NCBI GenBank assembly: GCA_041686315.1
Contig: JAWLEC010000010.1
Location: forward strand, 1 to 40,759
DNA: 40,759 nucleotides
Source of the DNA: Sva-07 sp041686315
Lineage (GTDB): Bacteria > Actinomycetota > Acidimicrobiia > Acidimicrobiales > Ilumatobacteraceae
Direction: 5' to 3'
The notes beneath the pieces were generated by a model, which saw only the letters and a list, made by a program, of their open reading frames with translations, ran no database searches and was not told where the DNA came from. The translations under genes were made by a program, and so were the position numbers. The first letter of the stretch is position 1; every line of letters begins with the position of its first letter. Shown here one piece after another: positions 33,252 to 40,759 of the stretch.

Positions 33252-33812
33252 TCAGGAGGGTGCGACCACCTGGACGTCGAGTTCGAGGGCGACCTTGTCG
33301 CCGATCATCATCTTCTCGCCACCGAGCGGGACGTCCCACTCGATGCCGAAGGTGGTGCGGGAGATCGACCCGGTCGCGGCGAAGCCGGCGCGCGTCGACT
33401 GGTCCATCGGGAACACCGAGGTGCCGAAGAACTCCACGTCGAGTTCCACCTGCTCGGTGATGCCGTTGATGGTGAGATCACCGACGAGCGTGTAGTTCTC
33501 ACCGTCGCCGCTGATCGAGGTGGAGCGGAAGGTCATGGTGGGGTTCGACTCGGCGTCGAAGAACTCCGAGGACGTGAGGTGGGCGTCGCGGTCGGGGTTG
33601 CCGGTCGTGACGGTGCCCATCTCGACCTCGGCGGTGACGACGGTGTCGGCCAGGTCCTTGCCGACCTCGAGCTGCGCCGTGACGCCGTCGAAGCGGCCGC
33701 GGACCTTGGAGAGGCCGAGGTGCCGGACGACGAATCCGACGGTGGTGTGTGCGGGGTCGGCGGTCCAGGTGCCGGAGGTCAGCGGGAGAGTGGTGGTCGA
33801 AACGCTTGTCAT
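33252..33812 (-). CDS. YceI-family lipid-binding-like protein
   Basis: The 186-residue product has the YceI pattern: SGTWTADPAHTTVGFVVRHLGLSKVRGRF near the N-terminus, DAHLTSSEFFDAESNPTMTF in the middle, and ITEQVELDVEFFGT, then RTTFGIEWD near the end. The lipocalin-like barrel binds isoprenoid or amphiphilic molecules. There is no signal peptide, unlike in E. coli, so this copy is cytoplasmic. The ATG at 33812 is the one followed by family sequence; a dyad that could bind a MarR-type repressor lies just upstream. Confidence 0.9.
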   Translation of the reverse strand: MTSVSTTTLPLTSGTWTADPAHTTVGFVVRHLGLSKVRGRFDGVTAQLEVGKDLADTVVTAEVEMGTVTTGNPDRDAHLTSSEFFDAESNPTMTFRSTSISGDGENYTLVGDLTINGITEQVELDVEFFGTSVFPMDQSTRAGFAATGSISRTTFGIEWDVPLGGEKMMIGDKVALELDVQVVAPS

Positions 33813-33822
33813 GGCAATGATG

Positions 33823-33836
33823 CTATTGGACAATAG
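33823..33836 (-). promoter_or_regulatory. MarR-type dyad upstream of the YceI gene
   Basis: CTATTG and CAATAG are perfect inverted repeats around two bases, 10 bp before the start codon. On the minus strand the wider context is GCAACTATTGTCCAATAGC. It is A/T-rich in a G/C-rich setting and of the size bound by MarR proteins. YceI genes are often controlled by MarR regulators; none is adjacent here. Confidence 0.5.
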
Positions 33837-33902
33837 TTGCGAACACAACGATAGGCACCGAGGTGTCGGCGTCGAGAGAGCCGTCCAGGTGAGGTCCGGC
33901 GG

Positions 33903-34766
33903 TCAGGGGCGGGAATCAGGGTGGCGGGGAACGGCCACCCGCCGCGACCACAATGCACCCGTGGCCGTGCCGGCGACCACGTCGGGACGGGCGTCCGCCG
34001 CCGTGAGGGCGAACAACGTGTCGCCGTCGGGGCCGCCCAGCATGCACGCGTAGGTGTTGTCGGGTGTGGCGATGCGATCGGTGACCTCGCCCCCCTCGCG
34101 CACCCGCACCACCTGCGCGCCGAGCGCATCCGAGAACCAGACGGCCTGCTCGGCGTCGATGGTGCAACCGTCCGGCGCCGTCCCCGGAACCTCGGCCCAG
34201 ACCCGGCGGTCGGTGAGCCCGCGGTCGGCGGTGATGGTGAACGCCGTGTAGCGGGCACCCATCGTCTCGCCCACGATCAGCGTCGATCCGTCGGCGGTGA
34301 TCACCGAACCGTTGGGAAAGGCCAGGCCGTCGGCCGCTGCGGTGACCGTGCCGTCGGCCCACACGATCGCCAGCGTGGCGGTGGCGAACCGGCCGCCCCC
34401 TTCGAAGTCGAAGCCGAAGTTGCCCACGTAGGCGTTACCGAGACGACCCACCACCATGTCGTTGCAGGGCCCGGTTGCGATCCCGACGAGATCGGCGTGC
34501 TCCACGATCGAGCCGTCCGCCTCCACGCGCATCACCCGCTGGTCGAGCATCGACACGAACAGCAGGCGCCCGTCGGGCAGCCACCCGAGCCCCGACGGCC
34601 GTCCGTCCCAGGCCACCTCCACCCGCCGCGTGCCGTCGTGGCCCACCGACGAGACGGTGCCCTGGTGGAAGTCGCTGAACCACAAGCGGCCGAGATGCCA
34701 GCGCGGCCCTTCGCCGAAGTCGATGCCGTCGAGGATCCGATCCCAACCGTGGGCCGCCTCACTCAT
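33903..34766 (-). CDS. SMP-30/gluconolactonase/LRE-family protein
   Basis: The 287-residue product is a six-bladed propeller. FGEGPRWHLGRLWFSDFHQG carries the first metal ligand (Glu), then RPSGLGWLPDGRLLFVSM, GPCNDMVVGRLGNAYVGNFG (Asn ligand), FPNGSVITADGSTLIVGET (Asn) and APDGCTIDAEQAVWFSDAL (Asp). These match the divalent-cation site of SMP-30 lactonases. It should hydrolyse a sugar lactone or similar. Its ATG overlaps the TGA of a 36-codon gene (34763-34766), so its translation is coupled to the upstream genes. Confidence 0.88.
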   Translation of the reverse strand: MSEAAHGWDRILDGIDFGEGPRWHLGRLWFSDFHQGTVSSVGHDGTRRVEVAWDGRPSGLGWLPDGRLLFVSMLDQRVMRVEADGSIVEHADLVGIATGPCNDMVVGRLGNAYVGNFGFDFEGGGRFATATLAIVWADGTVTAAADGLAFPNGSVITADGSTLIVGETMGARYTAFTITADRGLTDRRVWAEVPGTAPDGCTIDAEQAVWFSDALGAQVVRVREGGEVTDRIATPDNTYACMLGGPDGDTLFALTAADARPDVVAGTATGALWSRRVAVPRHPDSRP

Positions 34767-34873
34767 GGCCGGACCCCCTCACGGCGTTCGTCGCCCTCGG
34801 CGACGGTGACGTCGGCGAACGACGAGGGGAGCGGGGAGGACGCCGTGGTGTCGGAGGGAATCCGGTCGGTCAT
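34763..34873 (-). CDS. 36-residue small protein coupled to both neighbours
   Basis: This short frame starts MTDRIPSDTT and ends with VAEGDERREGVRP. Its ATG overlaps the TGA of the GNAT gene as ATGA (34870-34873), and its own TGA overlaps the ATG of the SMP-30 gene as ATGA (34763-34766). Such double overlap is typical of operons with coupled translation. It has no recognisable domain, is acidic-basic at its end and has no membrane segment. It might act mainly by carrying ribosomes to the SMP-30 start. Confidence 0.5.
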   Translation of the reverse strand: MTDRIPSDTTASSPLPSSFADVTVAEGDERREGVRP

Positions 34874-35247
34874 CCCGCCAATCTGACACGGCCAGCCGTG
34901 AACCGGTGCAGCGGGGGATACCCGATGGCCGCGGCGCGCTCCGTCAGCACCGACATCAGCTGATCCCCGACGCCCTGACGCCGGAAGTCGGCCGCCACGG
35001 CCAGTGCGACCGCGCCGTCGTTGTCGACCGACGCCATGGCGATCACGCGTTGCCCGTGCAGCACGCCGAGGCGCATCGTCTGGCGGTCGCCCAACCGCTC
35101 GATCAGCGACGGGAACGGCTTGCGGCACGACGACGACCGACGGCCGAAGAAGCGTTGCTCGTCGCGCAGTTCGTCGAGGAAGGCTCCGACCGACCCCTCG
35201 AGACTCGGGTGGTCGACGGCGATGACGAGGAACCGCGGAACGTCCAT
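34870..35247 (-). CDS. GNAT-like acetyltransferase
   Basis: The 125-residue product contains FLVIAVDHPSLEGSVGAFLDEL, RLGVLHGQRVIAMASVDNDGAVALAVAADF and RRQGVGDQLMSVLTERAAAIG. The last has the R-x-x-G-x-G-like acetyl-CoA loop (about residues 89-94) of the GNAT fold. It is shorter than usual and ends HRFTAGRVRLAG, without the final strand pair, so it may be a reduced member. The acceptor is unknown. It is the first gene of a minus-strand operon with the 36-residue protein and the SMP-30 protein. Confidence 0.7.
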   Translation of the reverse strand: MDVPRFLVIAVDHPSLEGSVGAFLDELRDEQRFFGRRSSSCRKPFPSLIERLGDRQTMRLGVLHGQRVIAMASVDNDGAVALAVAADFRRQGVGDQLMSVLTERAAAIGYPPLHRFTAGRVRLAG

Positions 35248-35353
35248 GCACCGATCTTGCGCGACCCGTGTGACGGCGATGTTTCGAGCATGTCAGCATC
35301 GGTGCAACGGTGAGTCCGGCAGTACCCGTCCGGGACGCGGATCCCGGTCCATG

Positions 35354-36604
35354 TCACACGACCTGCACGCCGGCCTGGATCACGCCGGCCACCCGGTCAC
35401 CGAGACCCGTCACGTCGAGGTCCGCGGGATCGTCGCCCGCCGGCGGGTCGAACCAGGCGAGATCGGCGACCTTGCCCACCTCGATCGTGCCGATCTCCTC
35501 GTCGAGCCCCATCAACCGAGCCGCGGTCCGCGACGCCGAGACGAGCACATCCGACGGCGACATCCCCAGCGACACCATCTCGCCGAGCTCACGGAGGTTC
35601 TGGCCGTGCGGCGTGACGCCCGAGTCGGTGCCCATGGCGATCTCGACACCCGCCTCGATCGCCGCACGGATCGACGCCCGGTGCACCTCGATCACCTGGG
35701 TCGTCTTCTGGATCGCATAGTCCGGTACCGGAATCCCGCGCTCGGCTGCGTCGAGGACGCCCATCGGGGCGATCAGCGTCGGAACGAGGAACGTCCCGGC
35801 GCCGAGCATCATCGAGATCGCCTCCTCGTCGAGGTAGATGCCGTGCTCGATCGAGCGGATCCCCGCGCGCACGGCCGACTTGGTGCCGTCGGTCGCCTGG
35901 GCGTGCGCCATCACGAACATGTGCGCCGCCGTCGCCTCCGCCACGCACATCTCCAGCTCGTCGTCGCGGAAGTGCGCATGCTGCGGGTCGTCGCGTGGCG
36001 ACAGCACGCCGCCCGAGGTGCAGATCTTGATCACGTCGGCTCCGGCGCGGATGACCTCGCGGACCTTGCGGCGCATGTCCTCGGGACCGTCGACGATGTT
36101 CGACGGGCGTCCAGGGTGCGGATCGAGCAGCCCCGGCATCGAGGCGCCGCACACGTGCCAGCGGTCTCCGTGGCCGCCGGTCTGGCTGAGGATGGTGATC
36201 GAGATCTGCATGCGGGGTCCGGAGATCAGCCCCTGCTGCTGAGCCTCCTTCACGCCGAGATCGGTGCCACCCGCCTCGCGAACGGTGGTGACGCCGCCGG
36301 CGAGAGTGCGCCGCATGCGGTCGGCCGCCTCGTAGAAGTTCTGCGAGAACGGGGTGCCGAGGTGCTTGGCCGGGCTGAAGTCGCCGTCGGCCATGAAGTG
36401 CACGTGACAGTCGATCAGGCCGGGCGTGACGAGGCGACCGGAGGCGTCGATCTCGTCGTCGCCGTCGAGGCCTGTGCCGATGTCCACGATGCGGCCGTCG
36501 GCCATCGCGATGTCGGCGACCGCAGGGGCGGCGCCGGTGCCGTCGAAGACCGTGCCGCCGCGCAGCACGGTCCTGGTTGCGGGGGTCGAGGCTGCGTCAG
36601 ACAT
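35354..36604 (-). CDS. Metal-dependent amidohydrolase (imidazolonepropionase/prolidase-like)
   Basis: The 416-residue product starts with a composite sheet domain, TRTVLRGGTVFDGTG and VTPGLIDCHVHFMADG, where HVH gives the first metal ligands. DVIKICTSGGVLSP carries the bridging lysine position, HAQATDG and SIEHGIYLDEEA give later histidines, and MGTDSGVTPHG has the catalytic aspartate. NLRELGEMVSLGMSPSDVL through GTIEVGKVADLAWFD is the normal C-terminus. It resembles Xaa-Arg dipeptidase/organophosphate-acid type enzymes; the substrate is uncertain. Its ATG overlaps the LLM gene's end by eight bases, indicating an operon. Confidence 0.87.
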   Translation of the reverse strand: MSDAASTPATRTVLRGGTVFDGTGAAPAVADIAMADGRIVDIGTGLDGDDEIDASGRLVTPGLIDCHVHFMADGDFSPAKHLGTPFSQNFYEAADRMRRTLAGGVTTVREAGGTDLGVKEAQQQGLISGPRMQISITILSQTGGHGDRWHVCGASMPGLLDPHPGRPSNIVDGPEDMRRKVREVIRAGADVIKICTSGGVLSPRDDPQHAHFRDDELEMCVAEATAAHMFVMAHAQATDGTKSAVRAGIRSIEHGIYLDEEAISMMLGAGTFLVPTLIAPMGVLDAAERGIPVPDYAIQKTTQVIEVHRASIRAAIEAGVEIAMGTDSGVTPHGQNLRELGEMVSLGMSPSDVLVSASRTAARLMGLDEEIGTIEVGKVADLAWFDPPAGDDPADLDVTGLGDRVAGVIQAGVQVV

Positions 36605-37454
36605 CGCGGAACTCCTCCACGAGCGGCGCCATCTCTTCGAGTGCGGCCAGCACCTCGTCGCGCGGGCCCTGCGGCAGTGCCAGCACGGCACGGGTCGCGC
36701 CCTTGGCGGCCATGTCGCGAAGCTTGGCCGGATCCGGGGTCGCCCCGAACACCCCGAGCTCGATCGTCGCCGGGTCACGGCCGATCGCCTCGCAGGCCCG
36801 TTCGACCTCGGTCCACTTGTCGAGGCCGTAGCGCCCGGCGATGGGCATCCACCCGTCACAGAACTCGGCGATGTGCGCGGCAGTACGGGGCCCGGCATCC
36901 CCGCCGAGGATCACCGGTGGATGTGGCTTCCGGGTCGGCTTCGGCCACGACCAGCTCGGTTCGATCTGCACGTGCTCACCCTCGAACGAGGCCTCGTCCT
37001 GGGTCCAGATCTGCTTCATCGCGAGCACGTTCTCGCGCAGGATCGCCCGTCGCGAGGCGTACGCCGTGCCGTGCTGGGCCATCTCCTCCTTGTTCCAGCC
37101 GTAGCCGATGCCGAACAGGAACCGCCCGCCCGACAGCGCATCGACGCTGGCCACCTCCTTGGCCGTGTGGATGGGGTCGCGCTGAGCGACGAGGCAGATG
37201 CCGGTGGCGATGTTGAGCGTGCTGGTGACCGCTGCGCAGGCGCCGAGCGCCACGAACGGGTCGAACGTGCGCCAGTAGAACTCCGGCAGTGGCGGGGCTC
37301 CCTCCCGTCCTCCCCACGGTGTGGTGCGACGGGTGGGGATGTGCGAGTGCTCCGGGAACCACAGCGACTCGAAGCCGTGCGCTTCCACCTCCCGAGCCAG
37401 CTCGACGACCCCGACCGTCTGGTCGGTGGGGAAGATCTCGACGCCGATGTGCAT
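36597..37454 (-). CDS. LLM-class F420-dependent oxidoreductase (TIGR03619-like)
   Basis: The 285-residue product starts MHIGVEIFPTDQTVGVVELA and shows FESLWFPEHSHIPTRR, VTSTLNIATGICLVAQRDP, VDALSGGRFLFGIGYGWNKEE, and PPVILGGDAGPRTAAHIAEFCDGWMP. EHSHIP and GIGYGWNKEE are characteristic of the actinobacterial F420 group. The ATG at 37454 was chosen over one at 37526, whose codons are not family-like. It overlaps the amidohydrolase gene by eight bases, so the two products probably act on related compounds. Confidence 0.88.
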   Translation of the reverse strand: MHIGVEIFPTDQTVGVVELAREVEAHGFESLWFPEHSHIPTRRTTPWGGREGAPPLPEFYWRTFDPFVALGACAAVTSTLNIATGICLVAQRDPIHTAKEVASVDALSGGRFLFGIGYGWNKEEMAQHGTAYASRRAILRENVLAMKQIWTQDEASFEGEHVQIEPSWSWPKPTRKPHPPVILGGDAGPRTAAHIAEFCDGWMPIAGRYGLDKWTEVERACEAIGRDPATIELGVFGATPDPAKLRDMAAKGATRAVLALPQGPRDEVLAALEEMAPLVEEFRDV

Positions 37455-37704
37455 GGACGCACCGTAGATCCCGGCCCTACGCCACGGGCGACCCGGTCGG
37501 CCATCGGCATCGGCCACCGGCGTCATCCATCGGCGTCACCGCTCGGACGGCCGACCGGAATGGGACGAAGGTCCTTGTGTCACACATCGTGCATTCGACA
37601 GACTCCCCCCGGTCCGCACTAGCTTTGCGGCGACACAGCATCGAGGTCGGCTCGTCCGGCCACGTGAGCACGGCCGATGAGGCCATTGGGAGAGGAGTAC
37701 CCAC

Positions 37705-39147
37705 GTGACCGTTACCGAGGACCGACCGGCGTCGCCTGCACCGACGCCCCGCCACTCCGACAACGACGGATCGCCGGTCGGCACCCTGTTGTTCTTCGGC
37801 ATGGCCGGCCTGCTGGTGGCCCTCGTCGCCGCCGTTGCCGTGATCGGCGTCGTCGGGCTCTTCCAGGACGACGACTCCGGATCCGGTGGTGAGGGCGGTG
37901 CCTCCACCATCGCCGTCACGCTGTCGGAGTTCGCCATCGACGGTGCGCTGTCGGCCGATCCCGGGGCGGTCACCCTCGACGTCGTCAACGCCGGCAGCCA
38001 GCAACACGACCTCGCACTGCGTGAGACCGGCGCCAAGACGCCGCTGCTCTCCGGCGGCGAGTCGGCGACCCTGGCACTCGGCGAGCTGGATTCGGGCAGC
38101 TACGAGCTGTACTGCACCGTGGCCGGGCACGCCGAGTCGGGCATGAGCACCATGCTCGAGGTCGCGGCAGGCGGCGGCGACGCCGCGGCCAGCGGTGACG
38201 GCACCGACCACAGTGGCGATGCGGCCACGTGGAACGCCGAGGAGATGGACAAGAAGATGTCCGAGTCGATGATGGCCTTCCCGGCTGCCACCGAGGGCAG
38301 CGGCAACGAGGTCCTCGAGTACGAGCTGATGCCCGACGGCACCAAGCAGTTCGAGCTGACCGCGGCGATCACGCCGTGGGAGGTCTCGCCCGGCGAGTTC
38401 GTCGACGCCTGGACCTACAACGGCATCGTTCCCGGCCCGCAGATCAAGGTCGACGTCGGCGACAAGGTGCGGGTGATCCTGCACAACGAGACACCGCTCG
38501 GCACCGACATCCACTGGCACGGCATCGACACTCCGAACGACATGGACGGTGTCGCACCGTTCACCCAGGAGCCCGTGAAGACGGGTGAGAGCTTCACCTA
38601 CGAGTTCCTGGCCGACGCGCCGGCGATCGGCATGTACCACGCCCACTTCCACAGTCAGATCTCGGTGCTCAACGGCATGTTCGCCGCCTTCATCATCGGC
38701 GAGAACCCCATCCCGTACGGCCAGACGATCTCGGGCGTCACCATCCCCACCGAGGAGGAGATGGATCTCGCCGTCGAGACACCGATGGTGCTCAACGACG
38801 CCGGCGTGATCGGTCTGACCCTCAACGGCAAGAGCTTCCCGGCGACCGAGCCGATCGTGATGAAGCAGGGCCAGTGGGGTGTCGCCCACTACTACAACGA
38901 GGGCCTCGCCCCGCACCCGATGCACCTGCACCAGTTCCCGCAGCTGGTGTACGCGAAGGACGGCATCCCGCTCGACAACCCGTACTGGGCCGACACGATC
39001 AACGTCGCACCCGGCGAGCGGTACTCGGTGCTCTGGCCCGCCGAGGACCCCGGCGTGTGGGTCTGGCACTGCCACATCCTCACCCACGTGGAGAACGAGG
39101 AAGGCATGTTCGGCATGGTCACTGCGGTGATCGTCGAAGAGGAGTGA
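37705..39147 (+). CDS. Membrane-anchored multicopper oxidase with an extra N-terminal cupredoxin domain
   Basis: The 480-residue product has one membrane helix (about 26-53), a plastocyanin-like domain (about 66-155) with a full type 1 copper set H101, C137, H142 and M147, a Gly/Asp/Ser linker, and a two-domain oxidase (about 205-480). Domain 2 carries HWH (270-272) and HAHFH (312-316); domain 3 carries HPMHLH (404-409) and HCH...H (455-461), the set for type 1 and trinuclear copper. The last His to Met468 spacing is two longer than in small laccases. The extra domain may pass electrons to the oxidase. The GTG at 37705 follows GAGAGGAG. It is probably extracytoplasmic. Confidence 0.9.
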   Translation: MTVTEDRPASPAPTPRHSDNDGSPVGTLLFFGMAGLLVALVAAVAVIGVVGLFQDDDSGSGGEGGASTIAVTLSEFAIDGALSADPGAVTLDVVNAGSQQHDLALRETGAKTPLLSGGESATLALGELDSGSYELYCTVAGHAESGMSTMLEVAAGGGDAAASGDGTDHSGDAATWNAEEMDKKMSESMMAFPAATEGSGNEVLEYELMPDGTKQFELTAAITPWEVSPGEFVDAWTYNGIVPGPQIKVDVGDKVRVILHNETPLGTDIHWHGIDTPNDMDGVAPFTQEPVKTGESFTYEFLADAPAIGMYHAHFHSQISVLNGMFAAFIIGENPIPYGQTISGVTIPTEEEMDLAVETPMVLNDAGVIGLTLNGKSFPATEPIVMKQGQWGVAHYYNEGLAPHPMHLHQFPQLVYAKDGIPLDNPYWADTINVAPGERYSVLWPAEDPGVWVWHCHILTHVENEEGMFGMVTAVIVEEE

Positions 39148-39150
39148 CGA

Positions 39151-39179
39151 TCACGATCGGGGTCGGACCCCGGTCGTGA
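39151..39179 (+). terminator. Hairpin after the multicopper oxidase gene, GGGGTC-core family
   Basis: TCACGATCGGGGTC (39151-39164) pairs with GACCCCGGTCGTGA (39166-39179) with one G-T wobble and a single-base centre. It begins 4 bp after the stop. The outer arm TCACGATC is shared with the degenerate hairpin at 595-627. Confidence 0.7.
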
Positions 39180-39300
39180 CCGACAACCGGACGGACCCGC
39201 CCGCCATCGGCCGGCGGGTCCGTCCGCGTTCACCGGGTGTTCACCGGTGGTTCGTGACATCGGCGGAACATCGCGGGTTCGCAGCGTGTTCCATGTGGGC

Positions 39301-40608
39301 ATGCCGGTACCGATGGATCCTGCAACGCTCGCCGAGCGGTACCGCCGGGTCCGGTCCTGCACGGAACGCCTCGCTGCGCCACTGAGCGCCGAGGACCAGG
39401 TGGTGCAGTCGATGCCCGACGCCAGCCCCACCAAGTGGCATCGCGCCCACACCACCTGGTTCTTCGCCGAGTTCGTGCTCGGTGCCGATGGCACCACCGA
39501 GCGTGTCTGGGACCGGCCCGAGTACCGCTTCTTGTACAACAGCTACTACGACGCCGTCGGCGCACGACATCCCCGCCCCGAACGAGGGCTCGTCACCCGG
39601 CCGTCGCTGGCCGCCGTGGCCGAGTACCGCGAACACGTCGACAAGGCCGTGGAGCAGCTGCTCGCCGGCGACTCCGACCTCGATCCGTCGATCGCATCCA
39701 CCGTCGTGCTCGGTACCCATCACGAGGAGCAGCACCAGGAACTGCTGCTGATGGACATCAAGCACGTGTTCTCGCTCAATCCTGCGGTGGGCCCGGCGTA
39801 CTCCGACGTGGTGGTGGAGCCGGCGGCCGACCCCGGTCCGATCGGCTGGGTCGAGGTCGCCGGGGGCATGGTGGACGTGGGCCGCAGGTGCGACGATTCC
39901 GAGCCGGGAGGTTTCGCGTTCGACAACGAGGGCCCGTGCCACGAGGTGCGCCTGTACGACTACGCCGTGGCCGACCGGCTGGTGACGGCCGGTGAGTGGC
40001 TGGCGTTCATCGACGACGGTGGCTACGAACGCCCGCAGCTGTGGAAGTCCGACGGCTGGCATCGGGCGCAGGCGGAGGGCTGGGAGGCGCCGCTCTACTG
40101 GCGCCGCCACCCCGACGACCCCGACCGCTGGTGGATCCACACGCTCACCGGTCTGCGAGCACTTGATCCTCACGAACCGGCGGTGCACGTGTCGTACTAC
40201 GAAGCCGACGCCTTCGCCACGTGGGCCGACGCCCGTCTGCCCACCGAGTTCGAGTGGGAGCATGCGGCGGTGGGTCGTGACGTCACCGGCCGGTTCCTCG
40301 ACGAGCAGGACCCGGGGTTCAGCTTCCACCCGGGGTCGGCCGGCCCCTCCACCGGGACGCTGCGCCAACTGTACGGCGACTGCTGGGAATGGACGTCGTC
40401 GGCGTACCAGCCGTATCCGGGCTTCAACCCGGCCGCCGGCGCGATCGGTGAGTACAACGGCAAGTTCATGTCGGGCCAGCAGGTGCTGCGCGGCGGCGGC
40501 GTGCTCACCCCTCCCGGCCACGTACGGCCGACCTATCGAAACTTCTTCCACCCCCACACCCGCTGGCACGTGGCCGGCGTCCGACTCGCCACCGACCGGG
40601 TGCGCTGA
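39301..40608 (+). CDS. egtB: Ergothioneine biosynthesis protein EgtB (non-haem iron sulfoxide synthase)
   Basis: The 435-residue product has an N-terminal DinB-like domain with WHRAHTTWFFAEF (iron ligand in the H47-H50 region) and THHEEQHQELLLMDIKH (H141 and H145), then a formylglycine-generating-enzyme-like domain from about 190 with VAGGMVDVG, VHVSYYEADAFATWA, LPTEFEWEHAA, CWEWTSSAYQPYPGF and RPTYRNFFHPHTRW. EgtB joins hercynine to a thiol and forms the sulfoxide. ATGs at 39247, 39301 and 39313 are possible; 39301 fits best. egtD follows 14 bp later. Confidence 0.93.
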   Translation: MPVPMDPATLAERYRRVRSCTERLAAPLSAEDQVVQSMPDASPTKWHRAHTTWFFAEFVLGADGTTERVWDRPEYRFLYNSYYDAVGARHPRPERGLVTRPSLAAVAEYREHVDKAVEQLLAGDSDLDPSIASTVVLGTHHEEQHQELLLMDIKHVFSLNPAVGPAYSDVVVEPAADPGPIGWVEVAGGMVDVGRRCDDSEPGGFAFDNEGPCHEVRLYDYAVADRLVTAGEWLAFIDDGGYERPQLWKSDGWHRAQAEGWEAPLYWRRHPDDPDRWWIHTLTGLRALDPHEPAVHVSYYEADAFATWADARLPTEFEWEHAAVGRDVTGRFLDEQDPGFSFHPGSAGPSTGTLRQLYGDCWEWTSSAYQPYPGFNPAAGAIGEYNGKFMSGQQVLRGGGVLTPPGHVRPTYRNFFHPHTRWHVAGVRLATDRVR

Positions 40609-40622
40609 GACAGGAGATTCCC

Positions 40623-40759
40623 ATGGATCCCGACATCGCCATGGTGTCGTCGCACGACCGCCGCGACGACCCGCTCGCCGAGCTCGACCGGGCACTGCGC
40701 TCGCGGCCGCGCACCATTCCGCCACGTTGGCTCTACGACGACCGGGGAAGCGAGCTCTT
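40623..40759 (+). CDS. egtD: EgtD, L-histidine N-alpha-methyltransferase (3' end outside window)
   Basis: The 45 visible residues start MDPDIAMVSSHDRRDDPLAEL and end with TIPPRWLYDDRGSEL, the typical N-terminal motif LPPKWLYDDRGSELF of EgtD methyltransferases. The enzyme trimethylates histidine to hercynine, the substrate of EgtB. AGGAG, seven bases before the ATG at 40623, is a good ribosome site. The gene runs off the window end. Order egtB-egtD without egtA or egtC nearby shows that any gamma-glutamylcysteine step is encoded elsewhere or not used. Confidence 0.88.
   Translation, partial: MDPDIAMVSSHDRRDDPLAELDRALRSRPRTIPPRWLYDDRGSEL

Noticed and set aside
37481..37545. Loose GGCATCGGCCACCGGCGTCA-like repetition upstream of the multicopper oxidase gene.
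   Set aside because: Units are irregular and explained by composition; no constant period or dyad was seen.
37576..37586. TGTGTCACACA palindrome upstream of the multicopper oxidase as a CRP/GlxR site.
   Set aside because: It lacks the TGTGA-N6-TCACA spacing of known sites; the short palindrome may be chance.

Overview
The window is a piece of a high-GC chromosome from an actinobacterium. Many GTG starts, several F420-type oxidoreductases (two-domain luciferase-like and PPOX families), EthA-like flavin monooxygenase, a heliorhodopsin and an egtB-egtD pair point to the Acidimicrobiia/Ilumatobacter side of the phylum; this placement is inference, because no rRNA or other taxonomic marker is present. 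I see no tRNA, rRNA, CRISPR array, phage genes or transposase. The genes are mostly metabolic singletons or short operons on both strands.

Layout. 1-3541: tail of an SDR/DUF2867 oxidoreductase, a scar region with two gene remnants meeting at a hairpin, then SRPBCC, SET-domain, LLM and PPOX proteins. 3675-5743: a CNNM/CorC-type membrane protein convergent with a heliorhodopsin. 5946-11685 (minus): fatty-acid type genes (FadJ-like enzyme, SDR, acyl-CoA ligase), cytidine deaminase and a VOC protein. 11733-15539 (minus): SelO, an APC permease and a beta-carbonic anhydrase. 15618-19577: an unrecognised membrane protein, an SDR, a small DUF2892 protein under a CsoR-type operator, a VanZ-like protein and MTA/SAH nucleosidase. 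19581-25757: Gfo/Idh/MocA oxidoreductase, EthA-like monooxygenase, CorA, SDR, LLM and a small hypothetical protein. 25835-31243: LysR regulator, fatty acid hydroxylase, histidine phosphatase, DoxX, a recoded SelW-like selenoprotein, a broken beta-propeller gene and a GNAT. 31324-37454: type II dehydroquinase, YczE-like and VOC genes, YceI, and two coupled minus-strand operons (GNAT / 36-residue peptide / SMP-30; LLM / amidohydrolase). 37705-40759: a three-cupredoxin multicopper oxidase and egtB-egtD for ergothioneine.

The most interesting signals lie between or across the obvious genes. (1) A family of eight dispersed elements, each exactly 50 bp, with nested inverted repeats and a constant GTTTGCGTGACG end; two pairs repeat with the same 73-bp period and 23-bp gap. 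(2) A second family of near-perfect hairpins that share a GGGGTC-N-GACCCC-like core but have different outer arms, mostly just after genes. (3) A SelW/Rdx-family gene with an in-frame UGA in a CxxU motif followed by a SECIS-like hairpin, so it would be annotated wrongly by standard callers. (4) A 36-codon gene joined to both neighbours by ATGA overlaps. (5) A canonical promoter with a CsoR/CstR-type operator before the DUF2892 gene.
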